Notes under the pieces: model-generated
Databases searched by the model: none
Seen by the model: only the letters and a program-made list of their open reading frames with translations
What the model was told of the DNA's origin: nothing
NCBI GenBank assembly: GCA_027485855.1
Contig: JAIXQD010000008.1
Span: forward strand, 1-64,000
DNA from: Rickettsiales bacterium
GTDB taxonomy: Bacteria > Pseudomonadota > Alphaproteobacteria > G027485855
Length of the DNA: 64,000 nt
Direction of reading: 5' to 3'
Translations under genes and position numbers: made by a program
Part shown: piece by piece, positions 17,323 to 25,873 of the stretch
How the letters are laid out: every line of letters begins with the position of its first letter
Position numbering within the stretch: position 1 is the stretch's first letter

Positions 17323-18366
17323 CTAACCTAAAAGACGGCCCACCAGCTTTGCGGTGTAATCCACCATGGGGATAATGCGCGCATAATTCATGCGCAGCGG
17401 CCCCAAAACGCCGATAGCGCCAATAATTTGCGCTTGCCCCGCAGCATCAGGCTTGGCATAGGGTGCCACGATCAGCGCACAGCCTGAATGCTGAAAGAGC
17501 GGGCTTTGTGCACCAATAAAAATCTGCACGCCATCGGCACCATGAACGGCCTCGAGCATTTTTAGCAGCCCGTCTTTGGTTTCAAGCGTTTGAAACAGCT
17601 CGCGCACGCGCTCTATATCGGCCAGCCCCTGCACATCGCGCAGCAACGCCGCCTGACCGCGCACAATAAGCTGCCCCTCATCATTGCCGCCCCACACCGC
17701 CAAGCCCGCCTGCACCAATTTTTGTGTAAGGCCGTCAAGCTCGGTTTTGGCGCTGGCTATTTCCTGCTGCACAAATTGCCGCGTTTCTTCAAGGTTGCGG
17801 CCAGACACACGCGCATTTAAATAATTTGCGGCCTGTTGCAAGGCGCTGGGCACCAACCCTGGCGGTAAATCTAACAGGCGGTTTTCAACGAGGCCATCTT
17901 CGGTCACCATAATCACTAGCGCACGGCCCGCATCGAGCGGCACAAACTCTATTTGCTTAATGCCGCGCTCAAGCTTAGGGGCCAAAACCAAGCCCGCATG
18001 CCGCGTAAGACCCGCCAAAGCCTGCCCTGCCTGCTCCAGCACTTGCGCGGTGCTACGGCCGGCCACCAAGCAACGCTCGGAAATATCGCGGCGCTCTTGC
18101 TCGGCTAAATCGCCCACTTCCAGCAGGCCATCAACAAATAAACGCAAGCCAGCCTCGGTGGGTAAACGCCCCGCCGAACTATGCGGCGCATGCAGCAAGC
18201 CGCGCTCGCTTAAATCGGCCATCACATTGCGGATTGACGCCGCCGATAAGCTGCCAGACACCTGCTTCGATAAAGTGCGGCTACCCACAGGCTCGCCCGT
18301 TGCGATATAATTATCGACCAGCAGGCGTAAAATTTCGCGGGCACGGCTATCTAAATCGCTAAACAT
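17323..18366 (-). CDS. hrcA: Heat-inducible transcription repressor HrcA
   Basis: A 347-residue repressor that normally binds CIRCE operators upstream of groESL or dnaK and needs GroEL for folding. It has the winged-helix N-terminus (REILRLLVDNYIATGEPVGSRTLSK, SAASIRNVMADLSERGLL), then PTEAGLRLFVDGLL and the dimerisation part ending with IGVLGPLRMNYARIIPMVDY. The length is normal. It is divergent from rph with 103 bp between them, an arrangement common in alphaproteobacteria. No CIRCE was found in this window. Confidence 0.95.
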   Translation of the reverse strand: MFSDLDSRAREILRLLVDNYIATGEPVGSRTLSKQVSGSLSAASIRNVMADLSERGLLHAPHSSAGRLPTEAGLRLFVDGLLEVGDLAEQERRDISERCLVAGRSTAQVLEQAGQALAGLTRHAGLVLAPKLERGIKQIEFVPLDAGRALVIMVTEDGLVENRLLDLPPGLVPSALQQAANYLNARVSGRNLEETRQFVQQEIASAKTELDGLTQKLVQAGLAVWGGNDEGQLIVRGQAALLRDVQGLADIERVRELFQTLETKDGLLKMLEAVHGADGVQIFIGAQSPLFQHSGCALIVAPYAKPDAAGQAQIIGAIGVLGPLRMNYARIIPMVDYTAKLVGRLLG

Positions 18367-18423
18367 GCGCCTAACTTAATCGGTTGCGCGTGACGCGTCC
18401 AGTTTTATGCGCTAGATTGCCCC

Positions 18424-18462
18424 GCAACAGGAGCCTGCAACAGGAGCCCAGAACAGGAGAAA
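18424..18462 (+). repeat. 13-bp repeat, three copies, carrying the rph ribosome site
   Basis: GCAACAGGAGCCT (18424-18436), GCAACAGGAGCCC (18437-18449) and AGAACAGGAGAAA (18450-18462) each contain AGGAG. Only the third, with AGGAG at 18455-18459, is at the right distance (10 bp) from the rph ATG at 18470. Confidence 0.85.
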
Positions 18463-18469
18463 GCTCACT

Positions 18470-19189
18470 ATGCCGCTACGCGCCACCGCCCGCAAACCCG
18501 ACGAACTACGTCCCATAATCCTTACACCCGGCTTTGCCAAACATGCCGAGGGCTCGTGCCTGGTTAAGTGCGGCGATACGCATGTTTTAGTCACAGCCAG
18601 CATCGACGATAAAGTGCCGCCTTTTATGCGCGGTCAGGGTTTAGGCTGGGTCACTGCCGAATATGGCATGCTGCCGCGTGCCACCCATGAGCGCAGCGAC
18701 CGTGAAGCGGCCAAAGGCAAACAAGGCGGCCGCACCTTAGAAATTCAGCGTCTTATTGGCCGCGCTTTGCGTGCTGTCGTTGACCGCAAAGCTTTGGGCG
18801 AAGTGCAAATTAAAATTGATTGCGATGTGCTGCAAGCCGATGGCGGCACGCGCACCGCCAGCATTACCGGTGCTTATGTGGCACTGGTGCATGCCTGCAA
18901 ACATTTACAAAAACAAGGCCGGTTAAAAGCATGGCCGCTGACCGACTCTGTGGCGGCCATTTCGTGCGGCATTTATGCCAATACGCCCGTGCTTGACCTT
19001 GACTATGCCGAGGACAGCCACGCCATGGCAGATGCAAATTTTGTGCTGACGGGCAGTGGCGCACTTGTTGAAATTCAAGCCACCGCTGAAATGCGCGCAT
19101 TTTCTGACAGCGAGTTTAATGCGCTCTTAGAGCTGGCACGCAAAGGCTTGGCCGAAATCAGCCTGTTGCAAAAACAAGCCTGCGCATAA
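18470..19189 (+). CDS. rph: Ribonuclease PH
   Basis: A 239-residue phosphorolytic 3' exonuclease that trims tRNA ends. It has [20 protein letters not shown], then [18 protein letters not shown], the phosphate-binding stretch [20 protein letters not shown], and the late [19 protein letters not shown] and [17 protein letters not shown] motifs. The length is typical. It opens an operon with rdgB (10 bp gap) and hemW. Confidence 0.97.
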   Translation: MPLRATARKPDELRPIILTPGFAKHAEGSCLVKCGDTHVLVTASIDDKVPPFMRGQGLGWVTAEYGMLPRATHERSDREAAKGKQGGRTLEIQRLIGRALRAVVDRKALGEVQIKIDCDVLQADGGTRTASITGAYVALVHACKHLQKQGRLKAWPLTDSVAAISCGIYANTPVLDLDYAEDSHAMADANFVLTGSGALVEIQATAEMRAFSDSEFNALLELARKGLAEISLLQKQACA

Positions 19190-19199
19190 GTGGCCCCTC

Positions 19200-19814
19200 A
19201 TGGCCTTGCCTTCAGCACTGCCAATGCACACACTTATTTTAGCCACGCATAATAGCGGCAAATTAGCCGAGCTGCACCCGCACCTTGCGCCGTTTTTTAG
19301 CACGCTTAAAACTGCGGGCGCGCTGGGCCTTACGCCACCTGCCGAAACCGGCCGAGATTTTACTGCCAATGCGCGCATTAAAGCCGAGGCCGTGGCCGCA
19401 GCAGCGCCACAGCATTATGTGCTGGCCGATGATAGCGGCTTATGCATTGAGGCCTTGGGTGGCAAGCCGGGTGTAGATACGGCCGATTGGGCGCGGCACG
19501 ATGGCCATGATGATTATGCGCAAGCTTTTGCGCGCATCAATGCCGATCTGGGCCACAACCAAAACCGTGCGGCCGAGTTTATCTGCGTGCTTTTGCTGCG
19601 CACCCCACAAGGGCAAGAGCATATTTTTACGGGCCACAGCGCCGGCACATTATTAACCGCACCACGCGGGCAGGGCGGCTTTGGCTATGACCCGATTTTT
19701 GTGCCACAAGGCTATAGCAAAACTATGGCCGAATTATCGCCCGCCGAAAAACACGCGCTATCACACCGCGGGCGGGCCTTGGCCAAGCTGATTGACTGGC
19801 TTCAACAACAATGA
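19200..19814 (+). CDS. rdgB: dITP/XTP pyrophosphatase (RdgB/HAM1)
   Basis: A 204-residue housecleaning enzyme that hydrolyses non-canonical purine triphosphates to monophosphates. The family motifs are present: ATHNSGKLAEL at the N-terminus, ADDSGLCIEALGGKPGVDTA, GGFGYDPIFVPQGYSKTMAEL and SHRGRAL. Translation could begin at ATG 19200 or at ATG 19224 (MHTLILATHN). It overlaps hemW by 4 bp (ATGA). Confidence 0.95.
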   Translation: MALPSALPMHTLILATHNSGKLAELHPHLAPFFSTLKTAGALGLTPPAETGRDFTANARIKAEAVAAAAPQHYVLADDSGLCIEALGGKPGVDTADWARHDGHDDYAQAFARINADLGHNQNRAAEFICVLLLRTPQGQEHIFTGHSAGTLLTAPRGQGGFGYDPIFVPQGYSKTMAELSPAEKHALSHRGRALAKLIDWLQQQ

Positions 19815-20995
19815 CCGACAGTGCCTCCCAAAAGCGAACAGGGCAAAACCGGCCCTTAGCACTTTATGTGCATTGGCCTTTCTGCCAAACCAAATGCCCC
19901 TATTGCGATTTTAACAGCCATGTGCGCGATAACATCGATGAGGCGCAATGGCGCCAAGCCCTGCTGCAAGAACTGAGCACACAAGCCGCAGCGCATCATG
20001 GCCGCCCGCTGCAAAGTATTTTTTTTGGTGGTGGCACGCCATCGCGCATGGCACCAGCAACTGTGGCCGCCATTATCGATAAAGCCGCAAGCCTGTTTCA
20101 AACCACACCCACGCTTGAAATTACGCTAGAGGCCAACCCCACCTCGGTCGAGGCCGATAAATTTGCCGGCTTTCGTTTAGCGGGGGTTAATCGCTTGTCG
20201 CTAGGTATTCAATCGCTGCGGGATGATGCGCTAAAATTTTTGGGCCGCCCGCACGATGCCGCCATGGCACGCGGCGCCATTGCGCTGGCAGCACAGCATT
20301 TTCAGCGCTTTTCATTTGATCTTATTTATGGCCGCCCCAACCACACACCAAGCCAATGGCAGGCCGAGCTGACCGAGGCGCTGGCGCTGGCGGGTGAGCA
20401 TCTGTCGCTTTATCAACTGACCATCGAGCCGGGCACCAATTTTTATACTTTGCATCAGCGCGGTGAATTGCAATTGCCGCCCGAAGATGCGCAAGCCGAG
20501 CTTTACGAAATAACGCAAAGCACGCTTGCCGCAAAAGGCATGCCCGCTTACGAGATTTCTAACCACGCCAAAACGGGGGCCGAATGCCGGCATAATTTGG
20601 TTTATTGGCGCTATCAAGATTATTTGGGCATTGGCCCTGGGGCACATGGCCGCATCACCGAAAATGGCGTGCGCTACGCCACACGCACCCACCGCGCCCC
20701 TGAAATATGGCGCGATAAGGTTATGGCACAAGGCCACGCGCTAGAGGATTTTACGCCTATTAGCGCCGCAACCGCCGCGCGCGAAGCTTTGCTGATGAAT
20801 CTGCGCCTAACGGAAGGGCTGTGCCGCGCAAGCTGGCTTACCGAGCATGGCAGCGATGTGCTGCACAGCGTCAATACCGACGCGCTGGCTAGGTTGCAAG
20901 AATGGGGCGATATAGCTTTAACCACAACACATTTAAGCGCCACAGCGCAAGGCCGCCAAAGGCTGAATAGCGTGTTAAAAATGCTGGTGGCTTAG
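19811..20995 (+). CDS. hemW: Radical SAM family heme chaperone HemW
   Basis: A 394-residue radical-SAM protein. The cluster motif is CQTKCPYCDFNSH (Cys 25, 29, 32); the absence of the fourth cysteine found in coproporphyrinogen oxidase HemN points to HemW, which binds heme and delivers it to respiratory proteins. It also has FFGGGTPSRM, LEANPTSVE, GVNRLSLGIQS, and the C-terminal HemN-type domain. It overlaps the rdgB stop by 4 bp, so translation is probably coupled. It ends in a GGTGGC/GCCACC hairpin at the stop. Confidence 0.93.
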   Translation: MTDSASQKRTGQNRPLALYVHWPFCQTKCPYCDFNSHVRDNIDEAQWRQALLQELSTQAAAHHGRPLQSIFFGGGTPSRMAPATVAAIIDKAASLFQTTPTLEITLEANPTSVEADKFAGFRLAGVNRLSLGIQSLRDDALKFLGRPHDAAMARGAIALAAQHFQRFSFDLIYGRPNHTPSQWQAELTEALALAGEHLSLYQLTIEPGTNFYTLHQRGELQLPPEDAQAELYEITQSTLAAKGMPAYEISNHAKTGAECRHNLVYWRYQDYLGIGPGAHGRITENGVRYATRTHRAPEIWRDKVMAQGHALEDFTPISAATAAREALLMNLRLTEGLCRASWLTEHGSDVLHSVNTDALARLQEWGDIALTTTHLSATAQGRQRLNSVLKMLVA

Positions 20996-21009
20996 CCGCC
21001 ACCAATAAT

Positions 21010-21339
21010 TTAGAGCTTTAGTTTTTCTTGAAAAGCTTTTTGAGCCGCTCGCACTAAGTTACCTGCGCCATTTTTTTCTAGCTCGGCAAAAGGCGTTACT
21101 ACAGTCGCAACGGGCGTTGCACTGTTACCGCCCCAACCGGTGTTTGTTTGTATCATTTGCTTAGCAGCAAAATCAAAAACGATCTGACTATAATAACCAT
21201 TGTACTTTTGTCTTGGCATAGCCAATGTTGTGCCGATTTTATCAGCCCCCTCAAACTGTTCGGCCAAAATGTTGTCTAGCGCTGCGGCAAATTCTTGCTC
21301 GGTTTCGGCTGCCTCGCTGGGTATTTTTAGAGCTCGCAT
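21010..21339 (-). CDS. Uncharacterised 109-residue protein, tandem copy 1
   Basis: Not recognised. It is one of three tandem relatives. All begin MR(A/G)L(K/T)IPS(E/D)AA, continue EQEF-AAL--ILAEQF, have a beta-rich middle ending VFDFAAK-M, then TVVTPFAELEKNGAGN and a basic end KAFQEKLKL. No signal peptide or membrane segment. The most variable part is residues 35-75. It converges with hemW, with a 14-bp gap. Confidence 0.65.
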   Translation of the reverse strand: MRALKIPSEAAETEQEFAAALDNILAEQFEGADKIGTTLAMPRQKYNGYYSQIVFDFAAKQMIQTNTGWGGNSATPVATVVTPFAELEKNGAGNLVRAAQKAFQEKLKL

Positions 21340-21459
21340 ATCGTCCTCTCTTGCATGTTTATGCTGTACAGCAACACAAGCCCCAATGCCAAGCGCTGTA
21401 AAAAACTATGCGTTACCGATAAAAACTAAATTGCCCGCCGTAATATTGCGGCCCGTCAT
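21340..21459. repeat. Duplicated intergenic segment of the small-gene triplet, first copy
   Basis: The gap between copy 1 and copy 2 shares long identical blocks with the gap at 21787-21907, including ATGTTTATGCTGTAC, GCAACACAAGCCCCA, GCGCTGTAAAAAACTATGC and TTACCGATAAAAACTAAATT. It lies upstream of copy 1 and should hold its promoter and leader. Confidence 0.85.
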
Positions 21460-21786
21460 TTACAGATTTAGCTTTTTCATAAAAGCTTTCTTGGCCGCCG
21501 CCACGTAGTCGCCTGCGCCACTTTTTTCTAGCTCGGCAAAGGGCGTTACGACCGTCGTCAGGGGCGTCCCGCGGTCACCTCTTGTTGTACTTATTTGAGT
21601 CATCCGCTGGGCCGCAAAATCTAAAACAACACTTGTATTAAAAGAACCATGCGATACCTCTGGCATGATCAAAGCTGTGCCAATAACACGAGCGTCCTTA
21701 AACTGTACGGCCAAAATTTTGTCTAGCGCTGCGGCAAACTCTTGCTCGGCTGCGGCAGCATCGCTAGGTATTGTCAGGCCCCTCAT
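21460..21786 (-). CDS. Uncharacterised 108-residue protein, tandem copy 2
   Basis: Second of the tandem triplet, with the same beginning (MRGLTIPSDAAAAEQEF) and end (KAFMKKLNL). The start is at 21786, matching the other copies; a longer frame to 21861 has no counterpart in them. The ~120-bp spacer before copy 1 and the ~120-bp spacer after copy 3 are also alike, so the duplicated unit is gene plus leader. Confidence 0.65.
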   Translation of the reverse strand: MRGLTIPSDAAAAEQEFAAALDKILAVQFKDARVIGTALIMPEVSHGSFNTSVVLDFAAQRMTQISTTRGDRGTPLTTVVTPFAELEKSGAGDYVAAAKKAFMKKLNL

Positions 21787-21907
21787 AACGCCCTCCTCTT
21801 GCATGTTTATGCTGTACTGCAACACAAGCCCCAGTTCCAAGCGCTGTAAAAAACTATGCATTACCGATAAAAACTAAATTGCCCACCGTAATATTATAGC
21901 CCGTCAT
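21787..21907. repeat. Duplicated intergenic segment of the small-gene triplet, second copy
   Basis: This gap, upstream of copy 2, repeats the sequence at 21340-21459 with few changes. The strong conservation of non-coding DNA alongside diverged coding middles suggests either a recent duplication followed by selection on the proteins, or a functional leader. Confidence 0.85.
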
Positions 21908-22231
21908 TTATAGCTTAAGTTTTTCTTGAAAAGCTTTTTGGGCCGCACGCACTAAATTGCCTGCGCCATTTTTTTCTAGCTCGGCAAAAGATGTTACGAC
22001 TGTGGTGATGTTACCTTCACCACTATATGACCATGTATTTTCTTTCATTCTTTTTGCGGCGAAATCGAAAACCACCTCGCCGACATAATTATCATATTCT
22101 CTCTCTGGCATATGCAAAGCAGTGCCAACAACTTTGGCCCCCTTAAACTGTTCTGCTAAAATAGCTTCGAGCGCTGCGTCAAATTCTTGCTCGGCTGCAG
22201 CAGCTTCGCTCGGTATTGTTAGGGCCCGCAT
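21908..22231 (-). CDS. Uncharacterised 107-residue protein, tandem copy 3
   Basis: Third of the tandem triplet and the first in the direction of transcription. It is closest to copy 1 at the C-terminus (AELEKNGAGNLVRAAQ is identical in both). Its upstream region (22232-22273) differs from the spacer found before the other two copies, so it may be the original gene with its own promoter. Function unknown. Confidence 0.65.
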   Translation of the reverse strand: MRALTIPSEAAAAEQEFDAALEAILAEQFKGAKVVGTALHMPEREYDNYVGEVVFDFAAKRMKENTWSYSGEGNITTVVTSFAELEKNGAGNLVRAAQKAFQEKLKL

Positions 22232-22273
22232 ATCAACCTCGCTTATATATTGATGGTTTGTTATAGCCCAAAC

Positions 22274-23272
22274 CTATAGCCCCAAGCTGGGCGCCGCCAC
22301 ACCCGCACCGCGCCGCCCCGCTAAAGCTGGCGCAAAGGCCGGATTAAACCTTGCGGCCGCCGCGTGTGTTTTACCAACGGCACACTCACCCAACACCACG
22401 CCATGCACATCGCGCCGCGCAAGGCCGCCGCGCTCGGTCGGTAAGGCCACGGCATTGACAATAACGGCATCGATGGTGTTGGCATTGCTGGCACGGGCCA
22501 ATTTAAGATTATCGCCAAACAACACCACGCCTTTTAACACTGTGCCGGTGGTATCGGTGCCTTCCATTTTAGCATTATTGATATTGGCTTTTGGCGCATA
22601 GCTATAGCTTAAATCGACATTCTTAAGCTGGGCTGTGCCAAAATCGACATCGCTGCAATCGGTATAAGCCAGATTGGCGCCGGTCATATCGGCGGCATCC
22701 ATCCGCGCACCCACCAATTTTGCCGCGCTGAAATTGGCACCCTGACACAAGGCGCCCTCCATATTAACCCGCGACATATCGGCTTCCATAAAGCGCGTAT
22801 TCATGGCGAACACGCCCGCCATCGAGGCGTCAACAAAGCAGGCGCCCTCGGCATTGGCATTGGTAAGATCAGCGCCATTGATATTGGCTTGGGTAAAGTT
22901 AGCGCCACGCAAATCGGCACCAACCAAAATGGCAGCGCCGGTGCTTTGGCGTAAATTGGCATTGCGCAAATTGGCATTCATAAACTTGGTGCCGCCAATT
23001 TTGGCAAATTGCAGATTGGCACCTTCAAGATTAGCGCCGCGCAAATCGGCGCCCGATAAAATGGCGCCTTGTAAATTGCAGCCAGCCAAATTGCAGCCGG
23101 CCAGTTTTACGCCGCGCAAATCTTGCCCAGCCAGTTTTAGTTTGCTGAAATCGACCCGCTTAAGGTCGGCGCCTTGCTCATGGGCTTTAATCAGCGCCTC
23201 GCGCATATTATTAGCAAAGCTGGCAAACACCCGGTTGCCTTTGCTGTCGCGTAATTCAAAAAACTGCATCAT
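22274..23272 (-). CDS. Pentapeptide-repeat protein
   Basis: A 332-residue protein. After a 30-residue lead (FFELRDSKGNRVFASF) come about 35 pentapeptide repeats of the A(D/N)L-X-X type (LAGCNLAGCNLQGAILSGAD, LRGANLEGANLQFAKIGG and so on), which fold as a right-handed square beta-helix. The last 70 residues are not repetitive and end with Ala/Gly/Pro-rich sequence. Some family members mimic DNA and protect gyrase; nothing here points to that role. The start follows GGAGG. Two ATGs in a row are possible starts. Confidence 0.9.
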   Translation of the reverse strand: MMQFFELRDSKGNRVFASFANNMREALIKAHEQGADLKRVDFSKLKLAGQDLRGVKLAGCNLAGCNLQGAILSGADLRGANLEGANLQFAKIGGTKFMNANLRNANLRQSTGAAILVGADLRGANFTQANINGADLTNANAEGACFVDASMAGVFAMNTRFMEADMSRVNMEGALCQGANFSAAKLVGARMDAADMTGANLAYTDCSDVDFGTAQLKNVDLSYSYAPKANINNAKMEGTDTTGTVLKGVVLFGDNLKLARASNANTIDAVIVNAVALPTERGGLARRDVHGVVLGECAVGKTHAAAARFNPAFAPALAGRRGAGVAAPSLGL

Positions 23273-23369
23273 GGAACCTGTCCTCCGTCAGGAACCACTA
23301 TGCGCAAAAACTCTTTACGATTTCAAAATTATGTCAGCAAATTCAGTAAAATTTTAGTGAAATGCTCAT

Positions 23370-24611
23370 TCATCTAAAAGCTTGCGCGGCCCTATCGCGC
23401 ACCACATTGCCATTGCGGTTAATTTCAATCACCGCCAGCGCTCGCTCGACTAAACGATTAGCATTAAGCCTGAACAAGCCATCAACACCCACAAAGCCGC
23501 TGAACGATTGCAAGCCAGCATCGGTCACGCCGCCTTGCTTCGCCAAGGCCCCCGCCAGCGCCAGCGCATCATAGGCAAGGCTGGCACGTCTTTGTGGTGC
23601 GTCACCATATTGCTGTTGGTAGCGCTGCACAAAACTGGCACGCGCTGCGGGGTCTGGCGTGGCAAACCAAGCACCTTGCAAAGGCTGCACTTGGCTAAGC
23701 GCCGCATCATCCCAAATGCCCGTGCTTAAAAGCTGCAAGCCCTGACCCAAGCGCAAATCATAGCTCACAAACTGTGCTAACAGCTGCTGTAAGGGCTGGC
23801 CCGCCTCGGCCAAAAACAAACCCTCAAATGGCATGGCGGCCGCAAGCTGCTGCACCGCGCGCTGCTGACTTTGACTATTTGCCCCATAGCGCACCACTTG
23901 CACCAAAGTAGAACCCGCACGCGGCGTGCTTTCGGCCAAGGCTGCTACCAAAGCATCGCCAAAAGCGCCCTCGGGCAAGAGTGCTGCGATGCGACTAATG
24001 CGCTGCTGTGCCGCATAGCGCACCACACGCTCGACTTGTGCCTCGGGCCAGAAGCCCAACAAATAAACATTATTGCCCGCAACGCGCCGGTCATTGCCCA
24101 GCGCCAACATGGGCAAAGGCGTGCTTTGCGCCACAGCCTCTATTTGTGCGCCAGCAATGGGCCCCACCAATAATTGTGCGCCATCGGCAACAGCTAAGCT
24201 TGCCGCAGCAACGGCACTTTGCGGCGTATCGCCCACATCGCGGGGCAAAAGGTTGATGTTAGCGCCCGTTTCAAACAAGGCCATTTGTGCGGCATTCAGC
24301 ATCGATTGGCCAAGCTCGGCATTGCGGCCTGTTAATGGCAAAAGCAGCGCCACATTAAGCGGCACGGCGGCTGTGCTGTTATTGGCATTGTCTGCTTGTT
24401 GCATGGCCACAGGCGGTGCATCGGGCGCAGGACGCGGCGCATAAAGTGGCGAGCCCGCCGCAGAGATATTTGCTTGAGAGATGGGTGGGAGTGGCGCGGT
24501 CTTTGTGTTAGACTGCCCGCTAACCGGCGTTGGTGAGGCGGCACAGGCCGACAAGCACAGCGCTAAGACAAACATCGTGCTGAGTTTTTTAAGCCATGCC
24601 GCGTGCGCCAT
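23370..24611 (-). CDS. LppC-like lipoprotein, penicillin-binding protein activator family
   Basis: A lipoprotein of about 413 residues. From ATG 24611 it has a signal peptide with the lipobox LSAC, followed by a Pro/Ala-rich stretch and a periplasmic-binding-protein fold (NVALLLPLTGRNAELGQSML, LLVGPIAGAQIEAVA). E. coli LpoA of this family activates PBP1A from the outer membrane; the alphaproteobacterial forms lack the TPR domain, as here. The start codon lies inside the rsmI gene on the other strand (16-bp overlap of the two 5' ends). It sits in the usual position next to rsmI-yraN-gshB. Confidence 0.85.
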   Translation of the reverse strand: MAHAAWLKKLSTMFVLALCLSACAASPTPVSGQSNTKTAPLPPISQANISAAGSPLYAPRPAPDAPPVAMQQADNANNSTAAVPLNVALLLPLTGRNAELGQSMLNAAQMALFETGANINLLPRDVGDTPQSAVAAASLAVADGAQLLVGPIAGAQIEAVAQSTPLPMLALGNDRRVAGNNVYLLGFWPEAQVERVVRYAAQQRISRIAALLPEGAFGDALVAALAESTPRAGSTLVQVVRYGANSQSQQRAVQQLAAAMPFEGLFLAEAGQPLQQLLAQFVSYDLRLGQGLQLLSTGIWDDAALSQVQPLQGAWFATPDPAARASFVQRYQQQYGDAPQRRASLAYDALALAGALAKQGGVTDAGLQSFSGFVGVDGLFRLNANRLVERALAVIEINRNGNVVRDRAAQAFR

Positions 24612-25474
24612 CTTTACCCTCATCCTTACCCTCATCTGGCAAAAGTTCTGGCTCTTTGTATCTGGTTGGCACGCCTCTTGGCAATGCTGGCGATTTTTCG
24701 CCCAGAGCCGCGCAGATTTTAACCGAAGCCGATATAATTTTGGCCGAAGACACCCGCACCAGCCGTAATCTTTTAACGCTTTACAGTATCAAGCCCAAAA
24801 AAATGCTGAGCTACCACACCCACAACGAAGCCAGTATGACCGGCAAAGTTATCGAGTGGCTCCAAGAAGGGCAAAAAATTGCGCTTATCAGCGATGCGGG
24901 CATGCCCGCCTTGGCCGACCCGGGCGAGCGTTTGGTGGCGGCCTGTCATGCGGCAAAGCTTACGGTGGCCGCTGTGCCGGGCCCCAGCGCGGGCATCACG
25001 GCGCTGGCTTTATCTGGGCTACCCGCCGTGCCGCATTATTTTGCGGGCTTCTTGCCAGCCACACAAACAGCGCGCATTGCTGTGCTACAAGAGCTGGCGC
25101 GCCTGCCCGCCACTTTAGTTTTTTTTGAAGCGCCGCATCGCCTCGCCGAGTGCCTTACCGATGCCAGCCAAATTTTAGGAGCGCGGCAAGCTGCGGTTGT
25201 TCGTGAAATCAGCAAAAAATTTGAGCAATGCCATAATGGCACTTTGGCCACGCTTGCGGCCTTATTCCAAGCACAAGAGGCCCGCGGCGAAATTGTGCTG
25301 GTGGTAGCGCCGCCCGAGGCCGAGACAGATAATTCCGATGCGCTGATCAATGATTTGCGCGATGCTTTGGCCGCACATAGTTTGCGTGATGCGGTTGAGA
25401 TTGTCGCCAAAGCCCACAACCTGCCCAAAAAACAGGTCTACGCCACCGCACTTGAACTTGCCAAACAACGATAG
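24596..25474 (+). CDS. rsmI: 16S rRNA (cytidine(1402)-2'-O)-methyltransferase RsmI
   Basis: A 292-residue member of the tetrapyrrole-methylase fold that methylates the ribose of C1402 in 16S rRNA. Motifs in order: LYLVGTPLGNAGDFSPRA, ADIILAEDTRTSRNLL, SYHTHNEASM, ALISDAGMPALADPGERLV, VPGPSAGITALALSGLP and FFEAPHRLAECL. The first 20 residues are a Ser/Pro-rich extension, so a slightly later start is possible. It overlaps the divergent LppC-like gene. Confidence 0.95.
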   Translation: MPRAPSLPSSLPSSGKSSGSLYLVGTPLGNAGDFSPRAAQILTEADIILAEDTRTSRNLLTLYSIKPKKMLSYHTHNEASMTGKVIEWLQEGQKIALISDAGMPALADPGERLVAACHAAKLTVAAVPGPSAGITALALSGLPAVPHYFAGFLPATQTARIAVLQELARLPATLVFFEAPHRLAECLTDASQILGARQAAVVREISKKFEQCHNGTLATLAALFQAQEARGEIVLVVAPPEAETDNSDALINDLRDALAAHSLRDAVEIVAKAHNLPKKQVYATALELAKQR

Positions 25475-25479
25475 ACGAG

Positions 25480-25869
25480 ATGAAACAGAAACGTCAAAAC
25501 ACCACCCACAAAACCAATAGCAAAAATTGGCGCCGTGGCCGTATAAATTGGCGGCGTGGCCGCATGGGCGAGACCCTTGCGCTATTATGGCTGCAATTGC
25601 GAGGCTATAAATTATTAGCGCGCAATGTGCGCTTGCTGCACACCGAAATGGACCTTGTGATGCAGCATAAGGGCACGCTGGTGCTGATTGAGGTTAAAAC
25701 CGGACGACGCGCGCAAACGGCCCTCGCCCATTGGCAGCAGCAAAAATTGCTGCATGCTTTGCCGGCCCTGCTATCGCGCTTTCCTAAAGCGGGTAATAAT
25801 GTGCGGCTTGATGCGCTGTTGCTGCGCCCGTGGCGCTGGCCCCAACATATTATTGGCATAGGAGTATAA
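25480..25869 (+). CDS. yraN: YraN family protein (UPF0102)
   Basis: A 129-residue nuclease-like protein: GETLALLWLQLRGYKLLARN, then EMDLVM and VLIEVKTGRR, the D-(x)n-E-V-K arrangement of the restriction-endonuclease fold. The cellular role is not established. The N-terminus contains an in-frame duplication, NWRRGRI NWRRGRM. It starts 6 bp after rsmI and ends 5 bp before gshB, the usual order. Confidence 0.9.
   Translation: MKQKRQNTTHKTNSKNWRRGRINWRRGRMGETLALLWLQLRGYKLLARNVRLLHTEMDLVMQHKGTLVLIEVKTGRRAQTALAHWQQQKLLHALPALLSRFPKAGNNVRLDALLLRPWRWPQHIIGIGV
25524..25565. repeat. 21-bp in-frame duplication at the 5' end of yraN
   Basis: Two adjacent 21-bp units (25524-25544 and 25545-25565) differ at three positions or so and encode seven residues each (NWRRGRI and NWRRGRM). 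They extend the basic N-terminus of YraN. Confidence 0.85.
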
Positions 25870-25873
25870 GCAA

